A stretch of DNA of 64,000 bases from Actinomycetes bacterium (lineage in GTDB: Bacteria; Actinomycetota; Thermoleophilia; Solirubrobacterales; 70-9): NCBI GenBank assembly GCA_016861045.1, contig BOKP01000003.1:1-64000 (forward strand). The letters are read 5' to 3'. Made by a program: the position numbers and the translations under genes. Positions within the stretch are counted from its first letter, which is position 1; each line of letters starts with the position of its first letter. Below, piece by piece: positions 40,408-52,148 of the stretch. The notes under the pieces were generated by a model. The model was not told the origin of the DNA and searched no databases. It worked only from the letters and a program-made list of their open reading frames with translations.

Positions 40408-41577
40408 TCAGGCCACCGCTCTGATCAGCCTCGCGTACTCCCTCGCGACCACCCGCGGGGCGAAGGCCGCGAGGGCGCCGCGGCGCAGCGCCTCGCGATC
40501 CCAGCGCCGCGAGCGAACCGACTCGATCGCGGCGGTGACGTTGTCCGGCGTCGGGTCGAAGATCGGCTCGCCGACGTCGATCCCGAGCCGGTCGCGGATC
40601 TCGACCAGGGTCGGGCCGAAGCCGGCGACGGGGGTGCCGGCGGCGAGCGCCTCGACGATCACGAGCGCGAACGCCTCGCTGCGGGAGGGAAGGCAGAGCA
40701 GCTCCGCCGAGCGCATCACGTCGATCACGGCCGTGACGTGGCGGCGGTGGCCGAGAAAGGGCGCGAACCGGACGCGGTCGGCGATCCCGAGCTCGGCGGC
40801 GAGCTTTCGCAGGTCGTCCTCGATCGGGCCGCGGCCCTGCAGCGTCAGCTCGAGGCCGGGCATCGTGGCCAGGGCCCGGAGCAGCGCCTGCGGGTTCTTG
40901 CGGTCGTTGTAGGAGCCGACGAAGGCGACGCCCGCGCGCGGTCCGGCGACGCTCAGCGCCGGATCGGCGAACGCGGGCTGGATCGGGTTGGGGATGACGA
41001 GGGCCCGCCCGGGGTAGCGCAACCCGAGCCGCTCGCGGCCGAGCTCGCGGGTGTGGCGGGAGGGGAAGACGACGGCGTCGATGCCGTCGAGCGCCGCCTG
41101 CGCCGCCTCGTGGTAGCGGCGGGAGCGCTCCTCGTCGCCCGCCTTGGCCCTGATCGCCCGCCACTCGTGGACGACGGCGATCGTCGGCATTCCGGGCGCG
41201 ACCGCCGCCTGGACGCGGACGTAGCGGGCGCCGTTGAAGGCGGCGACGTTGTTGACGAGGACGACGTCGGGGCGCTGCTCGGCGAGCAGCATCCGCGTGA
41301 ACCGGCGCGGCCGGCCGCCCCTCGGCTGCATGAAGATCGGCAGCGGGGCGAGGCGCCCGGCAATCCGCCGGTGGATCCGCTGCGGCGGCGGGATCAGCAC
41401 CCCGACCGGCTCGATCCGGTGCCGCCAGGGCCGCGTCCGCAGCTCGTCGAGCAGGGTGACGTTGAAGCGGGTCACGCCGCCGCGGAGCCTGCCGCCCCAT
41501 TCCGGCGGGACCGGCCCGACCGTGAGCAGCCGGCGCTTCAGGGCCCGTGGCGGCGCCGGCGGCCGGAGCTTGCTCAT
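40408..41577 (-). CDS. GT4-family glycosyltransferase
   Basis: A 389-residue GT-B glycosyltransferase. The N-terminal half begins RLLTVGPVPPEWGGRLRGGVTRFN (acceptor side). The C-terminal half has VAFVGSYNDRKNPQALLRAL and the donor E-X7-E motif in SRSEAFALVIVEALAAGTPVAGFG. It probably uses a nucleotide sugar to build a cell-surface glycan. It overlaps the upstream GroES-like gene by 4 bases (ATGA) and faces the CDP-glucose genes. Confidence 0.9.
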   Translation of the reverse strand: MSKLRPPAPPRALKRRLLTVGPVPPEWGGRLRGGVTRFNVTLLDELRTRPWRHRIEPVGVLIPPPQRIHRRIAGRLAPLPIFMQPRGGRPRRFTRMLLAEQRPDVVLVNNVAAFNGARYVRVQAAVAPGMPTIAVVHEWRAIRAKAGDEERSRRYHEAAQAALDGIDAVVFPSRHTRELGRERLGLRYPGRALVIPNPIQPAFADPALSVAGPRAGVAFVGSYNDRKNPQALLRALATMPGLELTLQGRGPIEDDLRKLAAELGIADRVRFAPFLGHRRHVTAVIDVMRSAELLCLPSRSEAFALVIVEALAAGTPVAGFGPTLVEIRDRLGIDVGEPIFDPTPDNVTAAIESVRSRRWDREALRRGALAAFAPRVVAREYARLIRAVA

Positions 41578-41963
41578 TCGGGGCCGGCCGGCTCGGCGGC
41601 CCGCCCGCAGACCGGGCAGGCATCGCCGCCGGGAACGCCCTTGCCCTCGCAGTAGGGGCAGACGCCGAGCTCCTCGAGCACCCCGAGGATCTCGTTGACG
41701 GTGCAGACGAGCAGCCGCTCCTCCTCGACCTCGATCCAGACGCCGGCGCTGGCCGGGAAGACGACGTGGTCGCCGGGTGCGACCGGCATCTTCACCCCCG
41801 CCTGTGCCCACCAGTCGAGGCCGGGACCGACCGCGATCACGATCCCGTGCTGGGGCGGGGGCTCGCGGGTTCCCGGCGGCACGACCAGGCCCGACCGCCG
41901 GACGCGGTCCGGCTCGAGCTCCTTGATCACTACCTGGTCGAACAGGGGGCGCAGGTTGCGCAT
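41574..41963 (-). CDS. GroES-like (Cpn10) domain protein with C-terminal zinc ribbon
   Basis: A 129-residue protein. Residues 3-98 follow GroES (LRPLFDQVVIKELEP, SGLVVPPGT, GIVIAVGPGLD, VAPGDHVVFP, EEERLLVCTVNEILGVLEE). Residues 100-125 add a zinc ribbon (Cys102, 105, 116, 119: CPYC and CPVC) absent from canonical GroES. It is not beside groEL but overlaps a glycosyltransferase gene. It could be a GroES paralogue for special substrates or a repurposed fold; the chaperone role is unproven. Confidence 0.8.
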   Translation of the reverse strand: MRNLRPLFDQVVIKELEPDRVRRSGLVVPPGTREPPPQHGIVIAVGPGLDWWAQAGVKMPVAPGDHVVFPASAGVWIEVEEERLLVCTVNEILGVLEELGVCPYCEGKGVPGGDACPVCGRAAEPAGPE

Positions 41964-42028
41964 GGGCGGAGGTTAGAACGCCGAGCCCGCTCGCAGCGGA
42001 GGCGGAACGCGACCCCGGCCGACGAGAC

Positions 42029-42056
42029 TTGATCGGTTCCAGAAAACCGGCATACT
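42029..42056 (+). promoter_or_regulatory. furA-katG promoter with FurA-type operator
   Basis: -35 TTGATC (42029-42034) and -10 CATACT (42051-42056) are 16 bases apart, and the -10 ends 8 bases before the GTG at 42065. The spacer holds TTCCAGAAAA, a sequence known from actinobacterial furA operators, flanked by CGGTT/AACCG inverted words. Mycobacterial furA mRNA is leaderless, and this site has the same geometry. Confidence 0.8.
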
Positions 42057-42064
42057 CCCGGGCG

Positions 42065-44750
<2,686 letters not shown>

Positions 44751-44769
44751 CCGGACCCTGAGAGGGCGG

Positions 44770-45213
44770 ATGCGGCGGCGCGCGTGGATCGCCGCCGGCG
44801 CGTGCGCGGTCTTCCCGCTCCTCGGCGGATGCGGGGGCGGGGAGGAGGCGGTCGGGACGGAGCCGGAAGCCGCGGGGGCGGCGACGGTCGCCGCCGCCCC
44901 CGCTCCCTCCCCGAGGCCGCTTCGGGCGCCGCCGTGCCCCGGTGCGGCCGTCAACTGCGAGCGCGCGTCGGGGCGGATCGTCTACGTCGAGCGGGTCGAT
45001 CCCGACGGGGACGGCGACGCCCACTTCGTCCTCGTCGGCGACGACGGAATCACCGCGTCAGGGATCTCGGTCATCGACGTCGAGGCCGCGCTTCGCCCCG
45101 AACCGCTGCCGCGCCCCGGCGACCTGCTCGCCGCCTCGGGTCCGGTCTACGAGGGCTCCTACGGCCAGCTGCAGATCGAGGCCGATGCCGTCCGCTTGCG
45201 ACGGATTCGCTGA
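44770..45213 (+). CDS. Lipoprotein with an OB-fold-like domain, function unknown
   Basis: A 147-residue protein. Signal peptide with lipobox LLGGC places Cys21 as the lipidated residue, followed by a Gly/Ala/Pro linker to about residue 58. Residues 60-147 (GRIVYVERVDPDGDGDAHFVLVGDDG, DVEAALRPEPLPRPGDLLAASGPVYEG) have the beta-strand rhythm of a small OB-type barrel, often seen in secreted nucleic-acid-linked proteins. I do not recognise a specific family. It begins 19 bases after katG, so co-transcription is possible. Confidence 0.65.
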   Translation: MRRRAWIAAGACAVFPLLGGCGGGEEAVGTEPEAAGAATVAAAPAPSPRPLRAPPCPGAAVNCERASGRIVYVERVDPDGDGDAHFVLVGDDGITASGISVIDVEAALRPEPLPRPGDLLAASGPVYEGSYGQLQIEADAVRLRRIR

Positions 45214-45255
45214 TCGCCGGCCGCCCCGTGGCGACCGGGCAGCCTGCGAGGCTTG

Positions 45256-45912
45256 ATGATGTTGGAGGGCGCCGCCGAAAGCCAGGAGGCCGATTCCGCG
45301 CAGCGCGAGCTCGACCGCGTCGGCGGCTTCAGCGACGGCGTCTTCGCCGTCGCGATCACCCTGCTGGTCCTCAACATCGAGGTCCCCCAGCTCGCCGGCG
45401 ACGAGCGCCTCACGACGGCTCTCGACGAGCTCGTCCCGGATGTGACCGCGTACTTCATCGCTTTCGCGGTGATCGGCCTGTTCTGGTACGGCCATCACAA
45501 GGCGTGGGCGAGGCTGCGGGCGACGTCGCCGCGGCTCGTCTGGTCGAACCTGGTGCTGCTCTCGCTGATCGCGCTGATGCCGTTCACGACCGACCTGCTG
45601 GGGAGCTATGGCGACCAGTCGGTCGCGGTCGTGCTGTTCGCCGCCAACGTCGGCCTGGCGGCGCTCGCCGACTCGCACCTCGAGAGGGTCGCCTTCACGG
45701 CGGGGCTGACGGCGCCGGCCAGCGCCGGCCAGCGCCGCGAGGTGCTCGTCACCGGCCGGCTCCGGTCACTGGTCTTCTTCGCGTCGATCCCGATCGCGCT
45801 CCTCTCGCCGACCGCGGCGCAGCTCTCCTGGCTGGTGCTCCTGCTCCTGCCCGCGGTCGGCCGCCGGATCCGTGTCGCCGCCGATCGCGGGCCCGATCGG
45901 GCTCGCTATTGA
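45256..45912 (+). CDS. TMEM175-family (DUF1211) potassium channel-like protein
   Basis: A 218-residue six-helix membrane protein. The first membrane helix carries the family motif FSDGVFAVAITLLVLNIEVP, whose conserved residues line the pore in bacterial TMEM175 channels; FWYGHHKAWARL follows in helix 3. Bacterial members conduct K+ with modest selectivity. Adjacent ATGs at 45256 and 45259 are equally possible starts; GCGAGG is 4 or 7 bases upstream. Confidence 0.88.
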   Translation: MMLEGAAESQEADSAQRELDRVGGFSDGVFAVAITLLVLNIEVPQLAGDERLTTALDELVPDVTAYFIAFAVIGLFWYGHHKAWARLRATSPRLVWSNLVLLSLIALMPFTTDLLGSYGDQSVAVVLFAANVGLAALADSHLERVAFTAGLTAPASAGQRREVLVTGRLRSLVFFASIPIALLSPTAAQLSWLVLLLLPAVGRRIRVAADRGPDRARY

Positions 45913-45994
45913 CGCAGCCTCAGTTATCCGGCTAGGATCGGCGCTTGGCCCCGATCCCGTGCTGGGGCGGGGAGGCGACCAGAGGAGAGAGCAC

Positions 45995-48631
45995 TTGCCA
46001 AGAGCCGCCGGGACCGGCCGGACCGACATCGCAGCCGTGGCCGTCGCCCTCGCCGCCGTCGCCATGATCGCCGGACCGGTCGCCGCCGCCGGTGCGGCAC
46101 GGTCCCCGCGGCCGCAGCTGGCGCTGAAGGAGCCGACCCAGGCGTCGCTGGTGGGCGGCGGCGAGGCATCCGCGACCGCCACCTACCGCGGCCGCGGCTC
46201 GAAGCGGATGACGCTGTCGCTGGCGGTGCTCCAGGGCGGCGAGAAGACGAACATCGCCGCCAACCGGAAGGCTCGCGTCCGCGGGGGGCGGAAGGCCCGC
46301 ATCACCTTCACGATCAACCGCGCCGGCGAGCCCCTGGTCCGCAGCTGCCTGGCGACGAAGGTGCGGCTGACCGGTCGCTACAGCGCGAGGGGGGAGCCCC
46401 GCAGGGTCGTCGCGACGAGAAGGATGAAGCGCGATCCGGCCCGCTGCGACGGCACCGACCCGGTCGGGGTCGAGGTCGCCACCGCCGACCGCTGCGATCC
46501 GATCGCCGCGCCCGGCGAGCAGTGCCTGTTCCCGTATCCGAACGACTTCTACACCCGCCGCGACGAGTCGGCGCCGACGGGGCTCCGCCTCGACCTGAAG
46601 CCGGCGTCGATGCCGAGCAACGCCAGTGGCGTACCGGTCGACCCGACCGAGATCAACACCAGCGACGGCTTCAGCCCCGGAGCCCCGATCGTGCTTCGCG
46701 TTCCCGGCATGGACACGCCCGCCGCGTTCGCCGCGACCGACCCGGTCGCGATCACCGACATGGACGAGTCGTACGACCCGCGGCAGCCGGTCGTCGTGAT
46801 CGACGCAGACACCGGGCAGCGGCAGCTGATCTGGACCGAGCTCGACTCGAACGCGACGAGCCCCGATCAGACCGACCTGCTGATCGATTTCGGCAGGAAC
46901 CTGGAGGACGGGCACCGCTACATCGTTGCCCTGCGGGGGATGAGGGACGCGGCCGGCGACCCGATCGAGGCGCCGGCCGGCTTCCGCCTCTACCGTGACC
47001 GGATCCCGACCGGGATCGAAGCGATCGAGCGGCGGCGTGACCACTTCGAGTCGATCTTCGACACGCTCGCGGGCGCGGGGATCCGCCGCCACGGCCTCTA
47101 CCTCGCCTGGGACTTCACGGTCGCCAGCACCGAGAACGTCACCGGCCGGATGCTCTCGATGCGCGATCAGGCCTTCGCGGACCTCGGCGACGCCGACCTC
47201 ACCGACGGCGGCGTCGACGGCGACGCGCCGCAGTTCACGATCAACCCGAACGACGGCGATCTCGGCAACACGGATCCCGGCGACGACGACCCGAACGGGG
47301 ACGGTCCGAACGGCGTCATCGACTTCCCCGACGCGACGACGCCCAACGACCGCGGCGCCGAGAACGTCCGCGAGGTCACCGGCACGGTCAGAGTCCCGTG
47401 CTACATGACCGACCCCGACGGCGGCGGGCCGGCGAAGCCGTGCGACCCCGGCGCGATCCTCAACCTCGACGGCGACGGGACGCCACGGCAGAACGGGTTC
47501 TACGACGCCCGCTTCACCTGCAACATCCCGCGCTCGGCCGTCGACGCCGGCGGCAACGTGATCGCGCCGGTGCGGACATCGATGTACGGGCACGGGCTCT
47601 TCGGCGACTACACCGAGGTCCACACCCGCGACGTGCGCACCCTCGGCTTCGACCACGGGGTGATGACCTGCGCGACCGACTGGATCGGGATGTCGGAGGA
47701 CGACGTCGGACCGGTGGCGGTCCCGGCGCTGCTCGACCTGTCGGACTTCAAGCCGCTCCCGGACCGCCTCCAGCAGGGGTTCCTCGACTTCCTCTACCTC
47801 GGCCGGGCGATGATCCACCCGGACGGGTTCGCGTCCGATCCCGCATTCCGGTTCAGCGGCACCAGCGTCATCGACACGACGAAGCCGCTCTTCTACTACG
47901 GCAACAGCCAGGGCGGGATCGCCGGCGGCGCGCTGACCGCGGTCGCCACCGACTTCCGGCGCTCGGTCCTCTACGTGCCCGGCATGAACTACTCGGTGCT
48001 GCTGACCCGGAGCATCGACTTCGAGGACTACTCGCTGGTCCTCTACCCGAGCTATCCGGTCGAATCGGAGCGGCCGCTGCTTCTGACCCTGATCCAGTCG
48101 ATGTGGGACCGCGGCGAGCCGAACGGCTACGCCAACCACATGACCGACGACCCGCTTCCCGGCACGCCGCCGCACAAGGTGCTGATCGAGATGGCCTACG
48201 GCGACCACCAGGTGGCCAACGTCCAGACCGAGGTCGAGGCGCGGACGATCGGGGCGCCGCTGCGGATGCCGGCGCTCGACGCCGACCGGCTCCAGCCGGG
48301 GTACGCGAACCCGTTCGCCGGGCTCGAGACCCTCGGCGACCTCTCGGGCCCGGCGGCGGATGGCAGCGGGTTCTTCATCTGGGACGTCGGGCCGAAGCGC
48401 CCGAACCCGGCGACGCCGGACCCCGACGACATCCTCGGCACCGACCCGCCGCCGCTCACCAACACCTCGCCCGACGACAGCTTCGGCCTCGACCCCCACG
48501 ACCGCGTGATCCGGAACACGCCGGCGATCCGCCAGCAGATCGCCGATTTCCTCGATGTCGGCGGCAGGATCACCGACCCCTGCGGCGCCAGCCCCTGCTA
48601 CGAGGCGAACTGGGACGGGACGCTCCCATAG
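45995..48631 (+). CDS. Large secreted alpha/beta-hydrolase-fold protein
   Basis: An 878-residue exported protein. The TTG start at 45995 is chosen for the GAGGAGAG ribosome binding site and the signal peptide that follows (about 1-32, ending VAAAGAAR). A beta-rich N-terminal part (35-150) precedes a hydrolase-like region with YGHGLFGDY and a serine in GNSQGG (about residue 640), Asp/His partners probably around YGDHQVAN. An Asp/Asn-Gly-rich loop (about 415-440, DGDLGNTDPGDDDPNGDG) looks calcium-binding. Substrate unknown; an extracellular esterase or peptidase is likely. It heads an operon with two sulfatases. Confidence 0.75.
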   Translation: MPRAAGTGRTDIAAVAVALAAVAMIAGPVAAAGAARSPRPQLALKEPTQASLVGGGEASATATYRGRGSKRMTLSLAVLQGGEKTNIAANRKARVRGGRKARITFTINRAGEPLVRSCLATKVRLTGRYSARGEPRRVVATRRMKRDPARCDGTDPVGVEVATADRCDPIAAPGEQCLFPYPNDFYTRRDESAPTGLRLDLKPASMPSNASGVPVDPTEINTSDGFSPGAPIVLRVPGMDTPAAFAATDPVAITDMDESYDPRQPVVVIDADTGQRQLIWTELDSNATSPDQTDLLIDFGRNLEDGHRYIVALRGMRDAAGDPIEAPAGFRLYRDRIPTGIEAIERRRDHFESIFDTLAGAGIRRHGLYLAWDFTVASTENVTGRMLSMRDQAFADLGDADLTDGGVDGDAPQFTINPNDGDLGNTDPGDDDPNGDGPNGVIDFPDATTPNDRGAENVREVTGTVRVPCYMTDPDGGGPAKPCDPGAILNLDGDGTPRQNGFYDARFTCNIPRSAVDAGGNVIAPVRTSMYGHGLFGDYTEVHTRDVRTLGFDHGVMTCATDWIGMSEDDVGPVAVPALLDLSDFKPLPDRLQQGFLDFLYLGRAMIHPDGFASDPAFRFSGTSVIDTTKPLFYYGNSQGGIAGGALTAVATDFRRSVLYVPGMNYSVLLTRSIDFEDYSLVLYPSYPVESERPLLLTLIQSMWDRGEPNGYANHMTDDPLPGTPPHKVLIEMAYGDHQVANVQTEVEARTIGAPLRMPALDADRLQPGYANPFAGLETLGDLSGPAADGSGFFIWDVGPKRPNPATPDPDDILGTDPPPLTNTSPDDSFGLDPHDRVIRNTPAIRQQIADFLDVGGRITDPCGASPCYEANWDGTLP

Positions 48632-48651
48632 CCGCCTCGAGGCCCCCGAAC

Positions 48652-50337
48652 GTGGTCCTGCTGATCACCGACCAGCAGCGGCAGGTCCGGCACTGGCCGG
48701 ACGAGCCGGGCTGGGTGGACGCGCTGATGCCGGGCTGCGCCGAGCTCGCGCGCACGGGGCTGACGTTCACGCGCGGCTTCTGCGGCTCGTCGATGTGCTC
48801 GCCGAGCCGCGCCAGCCTGTTCACGAGCCGCTACCCGGCCGAGCACGGGGTCGAGCTGACGCTGACCGCCGCCGACCTGCGGCCGGACCCGCGCCACACC
48901 CGGGCCGTGGTGGGGGAGATGCGCGAGATCCTGCGCCGCCGCGAGGCGCCGCCGCGCCGCGTGCTGACCCAGTTCGCGAAGGGAGCGCTCGGGCTCGATC
49001 GCAGCAGCGGTCACGAGGCCGAGCTGCCGGCCTCGATCCCGAACCTGCCGCGACTCCTCCGCGAGCGCGGCTACGAGGTCGCCTACAAGGGAAAGTGGCA
49101 CCTCACCCATCCGCTCGGCGGGCCGGGGTCGATGCTCGGCGGCTGGAGCGAGCGCGACGCCGCCCGGATCGAACGCGATTACGGCTTCGCCGACTGGGAG
49201 GCGCCCGATGCCGGCGAGAACGCCCGCGCCGAGAACTTCGGCGGTGGCAGCGCGGGGGAGGGAGAGGGCTGGGACGAGGTCTACACGACCCAGATCGAGC
49301 GCTGGCTCGGCCGCGAGGACCTGCCGGAGCCGTTCTGCCTGGTCGCCTCCCTCGTCAACCCCCACGACGTCCTCGGCTATCCCGCCTCCTACGCTGCCGG
49401 GGGCTACGCGGACGGGGACTTCCGCGAGCTCGGAGTGCGGCTGCCGCCGACCGTGGACGAGGTCATGGCCGGCAAGCCGGCGGTGCACTCGCTGATGCGG
49501 ATGGGGATGACCGCCTACATGGGCCCGCTCGACAGCCGCCGCCGCCGGCTCGACTACGTCAACTTCTACGCCCACCTGCACCGGCTCGTCGATGCGAAGA
49601 TCGGTCGCATCCTGACCGCGCTCGGCGATCCCGGCGACCCGGGGTCGCTGCGTTCGCGGACCATCATCGTCCGCTGCGCCGATCATGGGGAGATGGGCCT
49701 CTCCCACGGCGGCCTGCGGCAGAAGGCGTTCAACGCCTACGAGGAGACGATCAACGTCCCCCTGGTCGTCTCGAACCCGGTCCTGTTCTCGCGACCTGCC
49801 GAGACCGGGGCGCTCGCTTCGCTGGTCGACGTCCTGCCGACCGTGCTCGAGCTGTCCGGCCGTCCGGCCGGGGGCGAGCTCGGTCTCAAGGGGCGGAGCC
49901 TCGTACCGGTGCTGGCGGCTCATGCCGGGCCCGAACGGGGGCGCGTCGACCGCGCCGGCATCGACCTGCGGCCGGTGCTCGAGCACCGGCGCCCGTCGGA
50001 GAGCGTTCGCGAGTCCGTCCACTTCACCTTCGACGACCACCAGGCGGCGACCGCCCAGCGTGAGGCGCCGGGCCAGCCGAACCGGCTGAGGACGATCCGC
50101 ACCGCGCGCCACAAGTACGGCTTCTACTTCGACCCGGCGGGCAAGCGCCCGCGCGAGCACGAGATGTACGACCTCGAGCGTGATCCCGACGAGGTCCGAA
50201 ACCTGGTCGGGGTGCGGAGCGGGACGGCCATCGATCCCGCCGACGCCCCGATCCGCGACGAGCTCGTCGAGGCTCTCGGCGAGGCGATGAAGGAGGCCGG
50301 GACCGAGCCGGCCCGAGCCATGGAGGTGACCCCTTGA
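48652..50337 (+). CDS. Type I sulfatase (formylglycine, Cys type), cytoplasmic
   Basis: A 561-residue sulfatase/arylsulfatase-like enzyme. The cysteine to be converted to formylglycine lies in CSPSR (SSMCSPSRASLF), followed by KGKWHL and metal ligands including DHGEMG. The N-terminus VVLLITDQQRQ lacks any signal peptide. The only reasonable start is GTG 48652, with GAGG 9 bases upstream; a CTG at 48610 is a rarer alternative. It overlaps the next sulfatase as TTGA. No formylglycine-generating enzyme is in the window. Confidence 0.85.
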   Translation: MVLLITDQQRQVRHWPDEPGWVDALMPGCAELARTGLTFTRGFCGSSMCSPSRASLFTSRYPAEHGVELTLTAADLRPDPRHTRAVVGEMREILRRREAPPRRVLTQFAKGALGLDRSSGHEAELPASIPNLPRLLRERGYEVAYKGKWHLTHPLGGPGSMLGGWSERDAARIERDYGFADWEAPDAGENARAENFGGGSAGEGEGWDEVYTTQIERWLGREDLPEPFCLVASLVNPHDVLGYPASYAAGGYADGDFRELGVRLPPTVDEVMAGKPAVHSLMRMGMTAYMGPLDSRRRRLDYVNFYAHLHRLVDAKIGRILTALGDPGDPGSLRSRTIIVRCADHGEMGLSHGGLRQKAFNAYEETINVPLVVSNPVLFSRPAETGALASLVDVLPTVLELSGRPAGGELGLKGRSLVPVLAAHAGPERGRVDRAGIDLRPVLEHRRPSESVRESVHFTFDDHQAATAQREAPGQPNRLRTIRTARHKYGFYFDPAGKRPREHEMYDLERDPDEVRNLVGVRSGTAIDPADAPIRDELVEALGEAMKEAGTEPARAMEVTP

Positions 50338-51980
50338 GGACCGCGACACGAGATCGATGCCCGACTCCCGCCGCCCTGCTGGGCCTGGCCCTGCTGGCCC
50401 TGCTGGCCCTGCCGGCGTTCGCGGCGACCGCAAGCGCGCGCCCCGGTGGAGCCGGCAAGGGGACGCAGCCGAACATCCTCGTCGTGATGACCGACGACAT
50501 GGCGCAGACCGACCTCCAGTTCATGCCGACGGTCCGCCGCAAGCTCGCCCAGAAGGGAACGAAGTTCACGAACGCGATCGACTCGTTCCCGCTCTGCTGC
50601 CCGGCCCGGGCGACGTTCATCAGCGGCCAGTACCCCCACAACCACGGCGTGATCGGCAACTTCGCCCCCTACGGCTGGTACGGGATGAAGAGCCGCGGCA
50701 ACACGTTGCCGGCGTGGCTCGACGACGCCGGCTACCGCACGGCCGCGATCGGGAAGTGGCTGAACGGCTACGGCGCTCTCGACGCCCACGGCGAGGTGCC
50801 GAAGGGCTTCGACACCTGGCGCGGCCTGCTCGACGTCTCCGCCTACGACTACTTCAACTTCGTGATGAACAAGGACGGCAAGCTGAGGAGCTGGGGCGAC
50901 GAGGAGTTCGCCCGCAAGCTCGTCGAGTTCGCCGAGATCGAGGTCGATGACGAGCCCGACACGCTGGCGACGATCTTCGCCGAGCTCGGGCGGCTGTTCG
51001 GCCCGCCGCCGTACGACTACTGGGGCTCGGAGCGTCCGCGCGACTACTCGCCCGACGTGACCGGGAAGGTCACGACGCGGCTCGTCCGCGCCGAGCGCCA
51101 CTCGAGGAAGCCGTTCTTCATCTGGTGGTCGCCCGCCTCGCCGCACCGCGAGGATGTCTCGACGACGCTGATGGGACGCCCGGGGCCGGATCCGCGGGCG
51201 CCGTTCCGCTACCGGGACGAGAGCGAGGAGCTGACCCTCCCGCGGGGCCCGAGCTTCAACAACCAGGGAACGGGCCCGATCCCGGAGAACATGGAGGCGG
51301 CGACGCCGCTCGACCAGGCCGACATCGGCCAGCTCGAGCTCGACTACCAGGGCAGGGCGGGCTCGATGATGGCCGTCGACGACCGGGTCGCGGACATGAT
51401 CAAGACGCTGCGCGAGACCCACCAGCTCAAGAACACGGTGATCATGTTCCTCTCCGACAACGGCTGGCTCCAGGGTGAGCACCGGATCCCCGGCGACAAG
51501 TTCCTGCCCTACGACGAGTCGCTGAAGGTGCCGTTGATCATCCGTGGGCCGGGAATCCCGCGCGGGGAGAAGGTCACAGGTCAGGTCTCGAACGTCGACT
51601 TCGCGCCGACGCTGCTCGACCTCGCGGACGCGCGCGCCGGGCGAGCCGTCGACGGCCTGTCGCTCGTGCCGACGATGGACGACCCCGCGAGCGCACCGGA
51701 GCGGGCGCTCGGGATCGAGGCGCCGGCGCCGTTGTTCGCCGGCGCGATCCCGGTCAATGCCTGGGACCGGCCCTACGAGGGGGTTCGGACCGACCGCTAC
51801 ACGTTCGTCGAGTACACCGAGAGCGGCGACCGGCAGCTCTTCGACCGCGAGAGCGACCCGCACGAGCTCCACAACCTCGCCGGCGATCCCGCCTACGCCG
51901 CCGTCGAGGCGCGGCTGGCGGAGCTGACGGCCGAGCTCTCCGCCTGCGCCGGCAGGGAGTGCTCGAGGATCAAGCCGTAG
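50334..51980 (+). CDS. Type I sulfatase (formylglycine, Cys type), exported
   Basis: A 548-residue sulfatase with a signal peptide of about 35 residues (leucine-rich core, then AATASARPGG). The modification motif is CCPAR in PLCCPARATFISG, followed by AAIGKWLNGYG and the metal-binding FLSDNGWLQGEHR. The N-glycosulfatase/heparan-type layout is suggested, but the substrate cannot be named. The TTG start overlaps the previous stop, with GGAGGTGA upstream. Together with the other sulfatase it may remove sulfate from an external polymer. Confidence 0.87.
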   Translation: MRTATRDRCPTPAALLGLALLALLALPAFAATASARPGGAGKGTQPNILVVMTDDMAQTDLQFMPTVRRKLAQKGTKFTNAIDSFPLCCPARATFISGQYPHNHGVIGNFAPYGWYGMKSRGNTLPAWLDDAGYRTAAIGKWLNGYGALDAHGEVPKGFDTWRGLLDVSAYDYFNFVMNKDGKLRSWGDEEFARKLVEFAEIEVDDEPDTLATIFAELGRLFGPPPYDYWGSERPRDYSPDVTGKVTTRLVRAERHSRKPFFIWWSPASPHREDVSTTLMGRPGPDPRAPFRYRDESEELTLPRGPSFNNQGTGPIPENMEAATPLDQADIGQLELDYQGRAGSMMAVDDRVADMIKTLRETHQLKNTVIMFLSDNGWLQGEHRIPGDKFLPYDESLKVPLIIRGPGIPRGEKVTGQVSNVDFAPTLLDLADARAGRAVDGLSLVPTMDDPASAPERALGIEAPAPLFAGAIPVNAWDRPYEGVRTDRYTFVEYTESGDRQLFDRESDPHELHNLAGDPAYAAVEARLAELTAELSACAGRECSRIKP

Positions 51981-52023
51981 GCAACGGGGCCTACATGCCT
52001 CCCATCCGGTAACACCCAACCAA

Positions 52024-52064
52024 CCGAGGAGACCGGACGGGCGAAGCCCGGAGGATCTCCTCGG
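52024..52064. terminator. Large hairpin between sulfatase operon and tRNA-Arg
   Basis: CCGAGGAGA (52024-52032) pairs with TCTCCTCGG (52056-52064), with an inner GGGC-GAA-GCCC stem. Likely a bidirectional terminator for the convergent units; no U-tract. Confidence 0.5.
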
Positions 52065-52074
52065 AGGGTGCCTA

Positions 52075-52138
<64 letters not shown>

Positions 52139-52148
<10 letters not shown>

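Noticed and set aside
40408-40510. Extension of the CDP-sugar operon into the glycosyltransferase region on the plus strand
   Set aside because: The plus-strand frame there is the shadow of the glycosyltransferase C-terminus; rfbG ends at 40320.
42029-42064. TTG start for furA 12 codons upstream
   Set aside because: The TTG belongs to the -35 box and the stretch contains the operator and -10; GTG 42065 gives the family start.
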